Shown here in pieces: positions 34,230 to 43,710 of a stretch of 53,749 nucleotides of DNA. The first letter of the stretch is position 1. Every line of letters starts with the position of its first letter. The position numbers and the translations under genes are program-made. Origin of the DNA: Bacteroidales bacterium (GTDB lineage: Bacteria > Bacteroidota > Bacteroidia > Bacteroidales > UBA932); the NCBI GenBank assembly GCA_017962165.1, contig JAGCVW010000015.1, positions 1 through 53,749 on the forward strand, read 5' to 3'. The notes beneath the pieces are model-generated. The model did not search any database, was not told where the DNA came from, and saw nothing but the letters and a program-made list of their open reading frames with translations.

Positions 34230-37200
34230 ATGCAGGTTAACCCGTCTGCCAGCGCTCTGTTAAGAAGCAGGATAGATTCCTCCAAGGAAATATTCTGCCG
34301 CTCCCTTTTTCTGTCTGCGCGCTGGTTTGTATTCTCAGAATGTGCCCTGAAGGGTCTTCATCTTATAATATTACCTAACAGTGAAGCCGCGGAGTATTGC
34401 GCCAACGACCTTTATAATCTCATAGAGGGAGACAAGGTATTTTTCCTCCCGGCATCAGGAGCCGGCGTTGAGCGCAGCAACTATAAATCATCCCTGAGTG
34501 TTCAGCGTACATCCGCAGTCCAAAGCATACTGGCCGCAGATAAGACAGACCTCACTGTAATAGTTACTTTCCCTGAGGCTCTTCAGGAACCTATTCCCCT
34601 CAGCGGATCCATAATCAACTCCGCGTTCGAACTTGCCAAAGGTCAGGAGATATCACACTCAACCATTATTGAAAAACTTATTGAACTTGGTTTCGAGAGG
34701 GTGGATTTCGTTGCGGCGCCGGGCCAGTTTGCAGTCAGAGGAAGTATAATCGACCTATTCTCTTATTCCGACAGTGAAGCGGTCAGGGTTTCCTTCTGGG
34801 GCGACGAGATAGAAACCATACATAATTTCAACTGCAACACACAGCTGTCCGGCGGGGAAGTGGACTCCGTGAAGATTATTTCCGAGATGGTCTGCAATCC
34901 CGGAACATCTGCCCAAAATATACTTGAAGCCATACCTGGAGACTCTGTTCTCTGGATGGATTCGTCCGACATGTACAGGGACAGGGAGTTCTTCCCCCTT
35001 ACCGCCAAATTCAGGCGTGTCTACCTTGAGTTGCCGGTTGACCGGAAAAACGAAGACCCCGTTCAGTTCAACATCTCCCCCCAGCCGGTATTCAACAAGA
35101 ACTTTGAACTCTTTACTGCAGATATCCGCACCCACATCGAAAGCGGTTATAAAGTGCGTATCTACGGCGAAAAGCAGAGCCAGACCGACAGGCTCAAAGC
35201 CATTCTGGAAGAGGAGCGCTGCCCCCTGCCCGAATTTATAACGGGGAAGAGCATCCACAACGGTTTCATCGACGAGGAATCCAGGGTCTGCTACTACACC
35301 GACCATGAGATATTCGACCGTTTCCATCGGGTATCCATACGCCGTTCGGTCGAAAAGACCGAGCAATTAACCCTCAACGACCTCGGTTCGTTCAATATCG
35401 GCGACTATATAGTCCACATCGACCATGGAGTCGGAGTCTTCGGCGGCCTGGTGCGCATCAAGGACGACTACGGCAGAATGAAGGAGGTTGTGAAACTGAC
35501 CTATAAAGACGGCGATGTGGTGTTCGTCTCTGTCCATGCCCTCCATAAGATATCCCGCTTCCGTTCGTCCGACGGCGAGGCCCCGCGCATCAACAAACTC
35601 GGCTCGAAGACCTGGATCGCGCTCAAGAACGGGGCGAAGAACAAGGTCAAGGATATAGCGAAGGAACTGATCCAACTTTACGCCAAGCGCCGCGCGTCCA
35701 AGGGTTTTGCCTTCTCTGCGGACTCCTACCTGCAAACCGAGCTCGAATCCTCGTTCATGTACGAGGATACACCCGACCAGGAAGAGGCCACCCGCGCAGT
35801 GAAGCGCGACATGGAGGAATCCTTCCCCATGGATCGCCTGATCTGCGGCGACGTCGGCTTCGGTAAGACCGAAATAGCCATACGCGCAGCGTTCAAGGCC
35901 GCCACCGACGGTAAGCAGGTCGCCGTGCTCGTACCGACCACCATCCTGGCCCTCCAGCACTACACTACCTTCAGTTCGCGCCTTGCCACCTTCCCGGTGA
36001 GAGTAGATTATGTCAGCCGCCTGCGCACCCCTAAGGAACTCTCCTGCGTTAAGCAGGACCTGGCGGAGGGGAAGATAGATATCATCATCGGTACCCACAA
36101 ACTGCTCGGCGATGGCTTTACCTTCAAGGACCTTGGGCTGCTGGTAGTGGACGAGGAGCAGAAATTCGGCGTGTCCGCCAAGGAAAAGCTGCGCCAGCTG
36201 CGGGCGGAAGTGGATACGCTTACGCTCACGGCGACGCCTATCCCCCGTACGCTCCAGTTCTCGCTACTCGGCGCGCGTGACCTGAGCATCATCGCTACCC
36301 CGCCGGCCAACCGCATCCCCATCCAGACCGAGATAATCCTCTTCGACGAGAAGGAAATCAAGTCCATCATCGAGTACGAACTGCGCCGCGGCGGGCAGAT
36401 TTTCTTCCTCCACAACAACGTGGAGCAGCTCGAAAGCATAGCGGAGATACTCCGCCGCCTGGTGCCGGACATGCGCATATGCATAGCCCACGGCCAGATG
36501 GCAGCGAAGGAGCTCGAAGACAAGATGCTCGATTTCATCCGGGGCGACTACGACCTGCTGCTCTGCACCACCATCATCGAAAACGGCCTGGACATCCCCA
36601 ACGCGAACACGATTATTATCAACCATGCCGAGAACATCGGCTTGAGCGACCTCCATCAGCTGCGCGGCAGGGTCGGCCGTTCGAACCGCAAGGCATTCTG
36701 CTACCTGATAGTGCCCCCGCTGGTCTCGATCACCGACGATGCCCGCAAGCGCCTCAAGGCCATCGAAGAGTTCTCCGACCTGGGCAGCGGCTTCAATATC
36801 GCCATGCAGGATCTCGACATCCGCGGCGCGGGCAATCTGCTTGGAGCGGAGCAGAGCGGCTTCATCATGGACATGGGTTACGAAACCTACCAGAAGATAC
36901 TTGCCGAGGCCATGGAGGAGTTGGGAATAGAGACCGGAGGCGCGGCCGGCGTCAGGGCAGAGACCCGTTTCAAGGCGGACTGTACGGTCGAAACAGACCA
37001 GCCGGCCTTCATCCCGGACGACTACATTGACATCACGGCGGAGAAGATACGCATCTACAAGCAGCTCGATTCCATGAATTCAGAGAAGGAAATCGACCGC
37101 TTCCACGCCCAGCTCGCAGACCGTTTCGGGGAAACCCCGGCGGAGGTGGACAATTTGTTCAATGTAGTGAAAATCAGGAATCTGGGCGGCTCGCTCGGTT

Positions 37201-37418
37201 TCGAAAAGGTCATCATCAAGAACGGAATGTTCATCTGCTTCTTCCTCTCCAACGCCCTGTCGCCATACTACAAGAGCGAGCAGTTCGCGGCGCTGCTGGT
37301 GAAGATCGGAAACGAATCTCCTTTCACCCTGAAGCAGACCGACGGCAAACTCAAAATCATCACGCGGGGCATAGATTCGACAGATGCGGCCCTTCGGGCT
37401 TTGAAGAAGTTGCAATAA
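34230..37418 (+). CDS. mfd: Transcription-repair coupling factor Mfd
   Basis: 1062 residues, slightly short for Mfd (about 1100-1150), mainly at the N-terminus. The N-terminal UvrB-like part has GQFAVRGSIIDLFSYSD. The RNA polymerase-interacting domain follows (GDYIVHIDHGVGVFGGL, about residue 390). The RecG-like helicase has GDVGFGKTEIAIRAA (about residue 540), VDEEQKFG (about 640) and TATPIPRTLQ, then the second RecA fold with GRVGRSNRKAFCYL. It removes stalled RNA polymerase and recruits UvrA. The chosen ATG is only five bases after the last DnaA-like box, so a slightly later start is possible. Confidence 0.95.
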   Translation: MQVNPSASALLRSRIDSSKEIFCRSLFLSARWFVFSECALKGLHLIILPNSEAAEYCANDLYNLIEGDKVFFLPASGAGVERSNYKSSLSVQRTSAVQSILAADKTDLTVIVTFPEALQEPIPLSGSIINSAFELAKGQEISHSTIIEKLIELGFERVDFVAAPGQFAVRGSIIDLFSYSDSEAVRVSFWGDEIETIHNFNCNTQLSGGEVDSVKIISEMVCNPGTSAQNILEAIPGDSVLWMDSSDMYRDREFFPLTAKFRRVYLELPVDRKNEDPVQFNISPQPVFNKNFELFTADIRTHIESGYKVRIYGEKQSQTDRLKAILEEERCPLPEFITGKSIHNGFIDEESRVCYYTDHEIFDRFHRVSIRRSVEKTEQLTLNDLGSFNIGDYIVHIDHGVGVFGGLVRIKDDYGRMKEVVKLTYKDGDVVFVSVHALHKISRFRSSDGEAPRINKLGSKTWIALKNGAKNKVKDIAKELIQLYAKRRASKGFAFSADSYLQTELESSFMYEDTPDQEEATRAVKRDMEESFPMDRLICGDVGFGKTEIAIRAAFKAATDGKQVAVLVPTTILALQHYTTFSSRLATFPVRVDYVSRLRTPKELSCVKQDLAEGKIDIIIGTHKLLGDGFTFKDLGLLVVDEEQKFGVSAKEKLRQLRAEVDTLTLTATPIPRTLQFSLLGARDLSIIATPPANRIPIQTEIILFDEKEIKSIIEYELRRGGQIFFLHNNVEQLESIAEILRRLVPDMRICIAHGQMAAKELEDKMLDFIRGDYDLLLCTTIIENGLDIPNANTIIINHAENIGLSDLHQLRGRVGRSNRKAFCYLIVPPLVSITDDARKRLKAIEEFSDLGSGFNIAMQDLDIRGAGNLLGAEQSGFIMDMGYETYQKILAEAMEELGIETGGAAGVRAETRFKADCTVETDQPAFIPDDYIDITAEKIRIYKQLDSMNSEKEIDRFHAQLADRFGETPAEVDNLFNVVKIRNLGGSLGFEKVIIKNGMFICFFLSNALSPYYKSEQFAALLVKIGNESPFTLKQTDGKLKIITRGIDSTDAALRALKKLQ

Positions 37419-37430
37419 TTATTAAATTTG
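37400..37430 (+). promoter_or_regulatory. Consensus promoter of coaX and the envelope gene set
   Basis: TTTG (37400-37403), 19-base spacer, TAAATTTG (37423-37430); both boxes perfect. The -33 box lies within the last codons of mfd. The ATG at 37442 is 11 bases further on, so the transcript has almost no leader. Confidence 0.8.
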
Positions 37431-37441
37431 TCGGCTTAAGT

Positions 37442-38164
37442 ATGGCGAACCTGCTCATCGAGATCGGAAACACGGCGCTCAAAGCCGCCTGGGCCGAGGG
37501 GAAAACCCTCGGGAAGACGGTGCGCTACCAGGGAGAAAAACTCCATGGCTTCCTGATCGGGACACTCCTCGCAAAGGAGAAGCCCGATGTGCTGGTCCTT
37601 GCTTCGGTGCGCGACATCCCCGAAGAGGACATACGCGAAATAAGGGAGAGGTGCGGGCAGCTGGTCCTTATCGACCGCAACCACCCCGCAATCCTGAGGG
37701 CCTACGGCCTTCCCGAGTACCTCTCGCCCTCGCGCGCGGCCTCGATAATCGCGGCCCGGGAACTCTTCAAGGGCAAGCCCTGCCTGGTCTTCGACTTCGG
37801 CACCGTGCTCTCGATAGATTCGCTGGCCGCAGACGGGACCTATGAGGGAGGAAACCTCTCGCTGGGATGCCGTACCCGCTTCAAGGCGCTCAACCGCTAT
37901 TCAAGGGCGCTGCCGCTGGTCGACACGCCGCAGGATCCGCCTGCAATCGGGACCTCCGAGACCTCCGGAATCGAGGCAGGGGTGATTTCGGGCATAGTGT
38001 TTGAAGTCAACGGTTACATCGCCGGCGCACCCGGCAGCGTAGTTGTGTTTACCGGGGGCGACGCCAGCTATTTTGCACGGCAGACCAAAAACTCGATATT
38101 TGTGGTCTCGAATTTAGTGTTGATGGGCCTGGCCGCCATCACCGAAGATTATGAAAGTAATTAG
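37442..38164 (+). CDS. coaX: Type III pantothenate kinase
   Basis: 240 residues. ASKHA-fold motifs of CoaX: LLIEIGNTALKAAW at the N-terminus, YLSPSRAASIIAA, LVFDFGTVLSIDSL, GGNLSLGCRTRFKALNRYSRALPLV (core RFKALNRY-S) and VVVFTGGDASYF. The usual first-motif Asp (IDIGN) is Glu7 here. It phosphorylates pantothenate in CoA synthesis and does not need feedback control by CoA. Its 3' end overlaps the outer-membrane protein gene by 14 bases. Confidence 0.9.
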   Translation: MANLLIEIGNTALKAAWAEGKTLGKTVRYQGEKLHGFLIGTLLAKEKPDVLVLASVRDIPEEDIREIRERCGQLVLIDRNHPAILRAYGLPEYLSPSRAASIIAARELFKGKPCLVFDFGTVLSIDSLAADGTYEGGNLSLGCRTRFKALNRYSRALPLVDTPQDPPAIGTSETSGIEAGVISGIVFEVNGYIAGAPGSVVVFTGGDASYFARQTKNSIFVVSNLVLMGLAAITEDYESN

Positions 38165-39473
38165 GCTGCATACGCTTTTGCTCGCCATGGCGCTGTTGCT
38201 GCCCGGCCTTGTCTCAAGGGCTGAGGACGGCGGCTCATACGCCGGGTACACCCCCTATTCTGTATTCGGAATAGGAGAGCTGGCGATGCCCGGATCCGCC
38301 TACAACAAGACCATGGGCGGAGTCGGAATCGCCTCGCGCAACAGCCGCTTCATCAATGTCCTCAACCCCGCTGCGGTGACGGCCCGCGACTCCCTCGCCT
38401 TCATGTCGGATTTCTCGCTCTACGAAGCGAACAAGATCCTGCGCCAGGGCGACCGGACAACAGCCAATAACCTGTTCAATATCAACGACATCATCTTCTC
38501 GTTCCCACTGTTCTACTCGAAGGTGGCGGACGGCGCGATGATGGTCGGAATCAAGCCCTACAGCGCAACCGGCTACAGCTACGGTTACTATGACACCAAT
38601 GCTACCGCGATTTCCGCAGTCGGCAACATTGCGCATTCCTACAGCGGCCTCGGCAGTATTTACCAGGCTTTCGCCACTGTCGGCGCAGAACTGTTCGACA
38701 GGGTTTCGCTCGGAGCCGAGCTGACGCACTATTTCGGAAACATCAAGAAAACCTATACGGAAACGCTTACCGATGCGGCAGCAGTCGGCATCACGAAGAT
38801 TGACGAGCTGCAGCTGAACGCAAATTCCGCGAAGTTCGGACTTCAGTACGAGCAGCCGTTCGGCGAAAAACTCCGCATCGGGGTAGGCGCCGTATACGGG
38901 CTCGACGCCAGGCTCGGCGGCCGGCTGATCAACACGGTCAAGGGCGGAACCGAAAAGAAGGACACCGTCCAGCTTGGCGGTTCCGACAGACTGTACCTTG
39001 CTGGCGAAGCCGGCGTCGGCGTCAGCCTCACCTACGGCGCCAAGTTCAGGGCGGAAGTTGACTTCACCCGTTCAGACTGGAGCAACAGCGGGTTCAGTTC
39101 GGTAAGCGGCCTTGCGGTGAACGGAGCCGGCGGCCCCATCTTCACTACGGGCGTCTGCCAGTCGCTCAGGGCGGGAGTGGAATATATCCCGAATCCGAAC
39201 GATATCCGCTACTACTACAAGCACATCGCCTACAGGGCCGGTGTCTACTATACGAAGGAATATTTCAGTGTTTCCGGCAACGAAATCTACTCCCGCGGCA
39301 TCACTATAGGTGCGACCCTTCCGGTCTTCCGTTGGAGCAACGGACTCACTCTCGGCATGGAAATTGGTCAGAGAGGATCACTGAAGAACAATATGGTACG
39401 CGAAACCTACGTAGGCTTCAACCTGGGAGTTAACCTCTTCGACGTATGGTTCCAGAAACCGATGTATGAATAA
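38151..39473 (+). CDS. Outer-membrane beta-barrel protein of unknown function
   Basis: 440 residues. Sec signal (ALLLPGLVSRA), then SVFGIGELAMPGSAYNKTMGGVGIA and FINVLNPAA, a pattern shared with FadL/PorV-like Bacteroidetes barrels. Many alternating hydrophobic strands follow, e.g. the GVSLTYGAKFRAEVDF and VGFNLGVNLF stretches. No ligand can be named. The coaX-OMP-TPR-lptC-ppiD order is one I associate with Bacteroidetes genomes, suggesting a housekeeping envelope role. Confidence 0.82.
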   Translation: MKVIRLHTLLLAMALLLPGLVSRAEDGGSYAGYTPYSVFGIGELAMPGSAYNKTMGGVGIASRNSRFINVLNPAAVTARDSLAFMSDFSLYEANKILRQGDRTTANNLFNINDIIFSFPLFYSKVADGAMMVGIKPYSATGYSYGYYDTNATAISAVGNIAHSYSGLGSIYQAFATVGAELFDRVSLGAELTHYFGNIKKTYTETLTDAAAVGITKIDELQLNANSAKFGLQYEQPFGEKLRIGVGAVYGLDARLGGRLINTVKGGTEKKDTVQLGGSDRLYLAGEAGVGVSLTYGAKFRAEVDFTRSDWSNSGFSSVSGLAVNGAGGPIFTTGVCQSLRAGVEYIPNPNDIRYYYKHIAYRAGVYYTKEYFSVSGNEIYSRGITIGATLPVFRWSNGLTLGMEIGQRGSLKNNMVRETYVGFNLGVNLFDVWFQKPMYE

Positions 39474-39490
39474 ACAAAAGCATTAATGAT

Positions 39491-40819
39491 ATGAAAAGAC
39501 TGATTATCGCAATCCTGGCAATCGCCACTCTCAGTGCGTCCAGCATGTTCGCACAGGGCAAGTACGGTGCCGACAGCGCCGAGTGTATCAAGTACCTTTC
39601 GTACTACAAGGAGTACTTCAAGCAGAAGAACTATGATTCCGCCACGCCGAACTGGCGCGAGGCTTTCAGGATCTGCCCTCCTACCGCCAACCAGACCATG
39701 CTGGTGGACGGAACGGCGCTCATGCGCAAGCTCATCTCCAAGAACGCCAAGAACCCGGTCTACAAAGCCCAGCTCGTGGACTCCCTTATGATGATCCACG
39801 ACGTGCGTATCGAGTACTATCCCAAGTACGGAGTCACCGCCCGCAACAACAAGGGCCTTGACATGGCCAACTACATCAAGGACGACAACATGCGCCTGTA
39901 CAAGGGCCTCAACGAAGTTATCGAGTTCAACGAGCGCGACACGAAGCCCAGCCTCTATATCTTCAACCTCAACGCAGCGATCGAACTCTGCAAGATAGGC
40001 ATGATAGATGAAGAAGAAGTTATCAGCGTCTATGAGCGCAACTCCGTCTTCCTCGATGCTGCCGAGGCGAAGACCGAGACCGACAGGGAAGCCAACGAGA
40101 AAGTCCGCACGGACCTCGACAACCTGTTCGTGGCGAGCAAGCTCGCAGACTGCGACAAGATCATCGCCCTCTACGGACCCCGCTTCGAGGCCAATCCTTC
40201 AGACGCCGACTTTGCAACCAAGGTCGTCAGGATTATGTCTTCCGCCGAGGACTGCATGGACAACAACCTGTTCATCGCCGCCGCGACTACCGTTTACAAT
40301 GCGAACCCCAGCTCGGCCTCTGCCAAGATGCTCTATCAGCTCAATGCGGCACAGGGCAAGGTAGACCTTGCAATCAAGTACATGCAGGAGGCTATCGACG
40401 CCGAGGATTCCGACACCGAAACCGATGCGGATCTCCTCTATGAACTTGCGGTCTACTGCTACAAGTCCGGCCGCCCTCAGCTTGCCGAGTCTTCCGCAAA
40501 GAAGTCAGTAGCAACCACCGCGAAGGGCGAACTTAAGGCAAAGAACTACATGCTCCTCGCAACCGTCTGGGGCAACGTCCGCTGCGAAGGCAACGAGATT
40601 GCAGTTCGCGCACCTTACTGGGTCGCGGTTGACTATCTCGAGAAGGCGAAGAGGACTGACCCCTCGCTTGCTGAAGAAGCCAACAAGATGATTGCCCAGT
40701 TCCGTCAGTATTATCCTACTGCAGCAGACGCCTTCATGTACGATGTGAAGGACGGCGATTCCTATACGGTCAACTGCGGAGCCTTCCGCGAGACCACTAC
40801 GGTTAAGACGCAGAAGTAG
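39491..40819 (+). CDS. Periplasmic tetratricopeptide-repeat protein
   Basis: 442 residues. Sec signal (SASSMFA-Q). The mature protein is helical with TPR-like spacing: YYKEYFKQKNYDSATPNWREAF near the N-terminus, and later AKMLYQLNAAQGKVDLAIKYMQEAI and LLYELAVYCYKSGRPQLAESSAKK (each a TPR helix pair, quoted only to mark the W/L/A pattern). Probably a scaffold in the periplasm or at the outer membrane. It is 17 bases after the OMP gene and five bases before lptC. Confidence 0.85.
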   Translation: MKRLIIAILAIATLSASSMFAQGKYGADSAECIKYLSYYKEYFKQKNYDSATPNWREAFRICPPTANQTMLVDGTALMRKLISKNAKNPVYKAQLVDSLMMIHDVRIEYYPKYGVTARNNKGLDMANYIKDDNMRLYKGLNEVIEFNERDTKPSLYIFNLNAAIELCKIGMIDEEEVISVYERNSVFLDAAEAKTETDREANEKVRTDLDNLFVASKLADCDKIIALYGPRFEANPSDADFATKVVRIMSSAEDCMDNNLFIAAATTVYNANPSSASAKMLYQLNAAQGKVDLAIKYMQEAIDAEDSDTETDADLLYELAVYCYKSGRPQLAESSAKKSVATTAKGELKAKNYMLLATVWGNVRCEGNEIAVRAPYWVAVDYLEKAKRTDPSLAEEANKMIAQFRQYYPTAADAFMYDVKDGDSYTVNCGAFRETTTVKTQK

Positions 40820-40824
40820 CAGAG

Positions 40825-41454
40825 TTGAGGGCCCACAAGCATATAATCGGCAAGGCAACCGCATCAATGGCGGTTGCTTTTGTCGTATTCGGATGCGGAG
40901 GAAAACTCAAAGAGGCTGACAAGATCAATCTTGCCGAGACCCCCATTCAGGTGGTCAACGACATGTTCGCCGTGAACACCGAAGACGGGGTGGTGAAGCA
41001 GCGCTTCGAATCGGCCGTCATGCTCAAGTATGTGACCGATACGCTTGACTACGACGTTTTCCCCAACGGCCTTCAGGTCTACGGCTATACTGAAGAAGGT
41101 TTGCTTGAAACCATCATCATGGCCGACAAGGCAAAACATGTGGCTTCCGGCAAGCATTCGCAGGGCGAGAAGTGGGAGGCGACCGGGAACGTCGTGGTTT
41201 CCAACGTGATCAAGAAAGAGACGATGGAGACCGATACCCTATACTGGGACCGCAAGAACGAGCAGATTTACACAGACGCTTACGTGAAGCTTTATTCCGA
41301 GGACGGAATGATGCAGGGCTACGGCATGCGCTCCGACGACCGCGCCCGCAACGCCATCCTCCTGAGGCCCTTCGACAGCTACGGCTACTCTCAGTCTGAC
41401 TCCACCACCGTGAAGATAGACTCGGTCAACTTCATCGGGCCTTTGCTCAAATAA
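40825..41454 (+). CDS. lptC: LPS export protein LptC (lipoprotein form)
   Basis: 209 residues from a TTG start at 40825. The next ATG (40867) is too late: it would remove the positively charged segment RAHKHIIGK that precedes the hydrophobic stretch and lipobox Cys (FGCGG). The body matches the LptC/OstA-like jellyroll: VMLKYVTDTLDYDVFPNGLQVYGY and AKHVASGKHSQGEKWEATGNVVVSN mark the slab strands. LptC bridges LptBFG to LptA in the lipopolysaccharide export path. Confidence 0.85.
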   Translation: MRAHKHIIGKATASMAVAFVVFGCGGKLKEADKINLAETPIQVVNDMFAVNTEDGVVKQRFESAVMLKYVTDTLDYDVFPNGLQVYGYTEEGLLETIIMADKAKHVASGKHSQGEKWEATGNVVVSNVIKKETMETDTLYWDRKNEQIYTDAYVKLYSEDGMMQGYGMRSDDRARNAILLRPFDSYGYSQSDSTTVKIDSVNFIGPLLK

Positions 41455-41465
41455 AGAATTATTAT

Positions 41466-41473
41466 TATCTTCG
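41466..41473 (+). promoter_or_regulatory. -7 box for ppiD
   Basis: TATCTTCG, the same one-mismatch form as at 4526, 37 bases before the ATG at 41511. Confidence 0.4.
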
Positions 41474-41510
41474 CAGCCCAAATCGAAAAATTTAAAGAAA
41501 AAACTATCAT

Positions 41511-43592
41511 ATGGCAGTACTACAAAAGATGCGCAACAAGTTCGGAGTGGCTATCTCCGTAATCATCGCGCTTTCCCTCCTGTACTTCATCGCCCCTATG
41601 GACGACCTGATGAATCTTTTCGGCAGGCCTGAGAACGTGGGCGAAATAGGCGGTACCGGAATCTCGTACGAAGACTTTTCCGCAGAAGTAGGAAAATTCA
41701 CTACGATCAACGAAATCACCACAGGCTCGAGCGCCCAGACCGAGCAGGCACACCAGCAGATCCGCAATGCGGCATGGCAGTCTCTTCTGGACCGCTACAT
41801 GTTCTTCAAGAACTGCGAGGAGGCCGGCATCAAGGTCGGTGACGCGGAAGTGGCAGACCTCATCGCAGGAAACCACCTCAGCCCCATCATCGAGCAGAAC
41901 CCGCTCTTCGCAGCGGAGGACGGAACATTCTCGGTAGAGAGAGTCCGCGAGATCAACCGCCAGGCTGAGACCGACGAGACCCTTAAGCTCTACTGGAACT
42001 ACCTCAAGCAGAGCATCCGCACCCAGCAGTTCTACAGCAAGTACGGTTCGCTCTTCGCCCTCAGCGCAATCGAAAGCCCGCTTTCTCTGAGGACCGCCGT
42101 CGAGGAAGGCAACACAACAGCCGACATCGAGCTGGTTACCATTCCTTACGGCTATGTGCGTGATACTACGGTGAAGGTTTCCGGAAAGGAAGTCAAGGCC
42201 TACTACAAAGCCCATCAGGACGAATACAAGCAGAAGGCCAGCCGTGACGTAGAGTACGTGGTGTTCGAGGTCAAGCCCTCGGATGCAGACGTCGCCTATA
42301 CCGAGAAAGCCATGAACGAGGCCCTCGACGAGTTTGCAAAGACCGACAACCTCAAGAACTTCCTTCTGAAGAACTCAGACCGTTCGCTTTCGAACCGCTG
42401 GTACAAGAAGGGCGAGCTTGCAACCGTGTCTTCTGACCTCGACAAGTTCGTGTTCTCGGGCAAGAAGGGAATTTCGCCCGTCGTCAAGGAGGGAGACAGC
42501 TTCCTGTCTGCAAGGGTTCTTGCCAGCGCCAATGTTCCTGATTCAGTTTATGTGAAGCATATTCTCCTTCAGGGAACCGGTGCCGCCAAGAAGGCCGACA
42601 GCCTCGCCGCTGTCGCCGCAAAGTCCCCGGCCCGCTTCGGAGAGCTCGTGCTGAACTACTCCGCAGACCAGGGCTCGGCCGACGGCGGCCAGCTCGGCAA
42701 CATCGGCTGGATGACCCAGAGCTACATGATCCCCGGTTTCGAGTCGGTCATGACAGCTAAAGTCGGCAAGCCCTTCGTGATCAGGACCCAGTACGGCAGC
42801 CATGTGGTAGTTGTCACCAAGACCACAAAGCCCATCGCAAAGAAGCAGGTCGCCATCCTTGAGAAGAGCGTACTTGCCAGCAAGGAGACCTTCAACGGCT
42901 TCTACAACGAAGCCAACAAGTTCGCCACCCTCGCAGGCGGCAGCTACGAAGGCTACCTGAAGGCAGTCGACTCCCTGTCGGTGTATTCACACAAGCAGAA
43001 CAAGGTTCTCGAGAGCACCTCAACCTTCGGTTCGGTAGACCAGGCCAGGGAAGTTACCCGCTGGATCTTCGACGCCAAGAAGGGCAAGGCTTCCGGCATT
43101 ATTACGGTAAACAACAACTTCTTCTTTGTCGTCGCCCTCAAGGAAGTCCGCAAGGACGGCTTTGCAGAGCTCGCCGAAGTATCGAGCCAGATCCAGAATA
43201 CCCTCTACACACAAAAGCGCAACGCCAACAAGGCCGCCAAGGTGGCTGAGTTCCTCGCTGAGAATCCTACTCTCGAGGCTGTGGCTGAGGCTAACGGAAC
43301 CACCGTTTCCACGCGCAGCGACATCAGCTTCTCGCCGATGAGCGCAGGTGTTGTGGAGCCGGCCCTTCTCGGAGCTGTTCTCAAGTCGGAGATTGGCGCA
43401 GTCAGCGGTCCCGTCGAGGGTCAGAACGCAGTCTATGTGTTCAAGACCACCCGCCGCGACGCCGGTCAGTTCTACACCGAGCAGGACGCGAAGAACTACG
43501 CCTCCCAGAAGGCTCAGTACTCTTCGCAGATGATCATGCCCGTGATGCAGGAAGCCGCCGACGTGGTCGACAACCGCGCCCGCTATTATTAG
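41511..43592 (+). CDS. ppiD: Periplasmic peptidyl-prolyl isomerase / chaperone PpiD
   Basis: 693 residues. N-terminal membrane anchor (about residues 11-30), SurA-like N-terminal helical region, then one parvulin domain (about residues 345-445) with VKHILLQG, GGQLGNIGWMTQSYMIPGFE and YGSHVVVVTK, followed by a long C-terminal helical/parvulin-like half. It is anchored in the inner membrane and assists folding of exported proteins. It comes after lptC, closing the envelope set, and has a strong terminator behind it. Confidence 0.92.
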   Translation: MAVLQKMRNKFGVAISVIIALSLLYFIAPMDDLMNLFGRPENVGEIGGTGISYEDFSAEVGKFTTINEITTGSSAQTEQAHQQIRNAAWQSLLDRYMFFKNCEEAGIKVGDAEVADLIAGNHLSPIIEQNPLFAAEDGTFSVERVREINRQAETDETLKLYWNYLKQSIRTQQFYSKYGSLFALSAIESPLSLRTAVEEGNTTADIELVTIPYGYVRDTTVKVSGKEVKAYYKAHQDEYKQKASRDVEYVVFEVKPSDADVAYTEKAMNEALDEFAKTDNLKNFLLKNSDRSLSNRWYKKGELATVSSDLDKFVFSGKKGISPVVKEGDSFLSARVLASANVPDSVYVKHILLQGTGAAKKADSLAAVAAKSPARFGELVLNYSADQGSADGGQLGNIGWMTQSYMIPGFESVMTAKVGKPFVIRTQYGSHVVVVTKTTKPIAKKQVAILEKSVLASKETFNGFYNEANKFATLAGGSYEGYLKAVDSLSVYSHKQNKVLESTSTFGSVDQAREVTRWIFDAKKGKASGIITVNNNFFFVVALKEVRKDGFAELAEVSSQIQNTLYTQKRNANKAAKVAEFLAENPTLEAVAEANGTTVSTRSDISFSPMSAGVVEPALLGAVLKSEIGAVSGPVEGQNAVYVFKTTRRDAGQFYTEQDAKNYASQKAQYSSQMIMPVMQEAADVVDNRARYY

Positions 43593-43620
43593 CAGTTCCG
43601 CCCGATCCTTCGGGCCGCGA

Positions 43621-43668
43621 TTTTTGGGCTTCTCCCCCCTTTTTTACGGGAAGAAGCCCAAAATTTTT
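43621..43668. terminator. Strong bidirectional terminator after ppiD
   Basis: TTTTGGGCTTCT pairs with AGAAGCCCAAAA across a C/T-rich and TTTTTTACGG loop, with a T-run after the stem. A smaller hairpin CCCGATCCTTCGGG precedes it at about 43601-43614. Confidence 0.85.
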
Positions 43669-43676
43669 TATCTTTG
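43669..43676 (+). promoter_or_regulatory. -7 box for galK
   Basis: TATCTTTG, an exact TAnnTTTG, immediately after the terminator T-run and 34 bases before the galK ATG. Confidence 0.7.
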
Positions 43677-43710
43677 TCTAACACATTGAAACTAAAACCA
43701 ACAATTCAAT

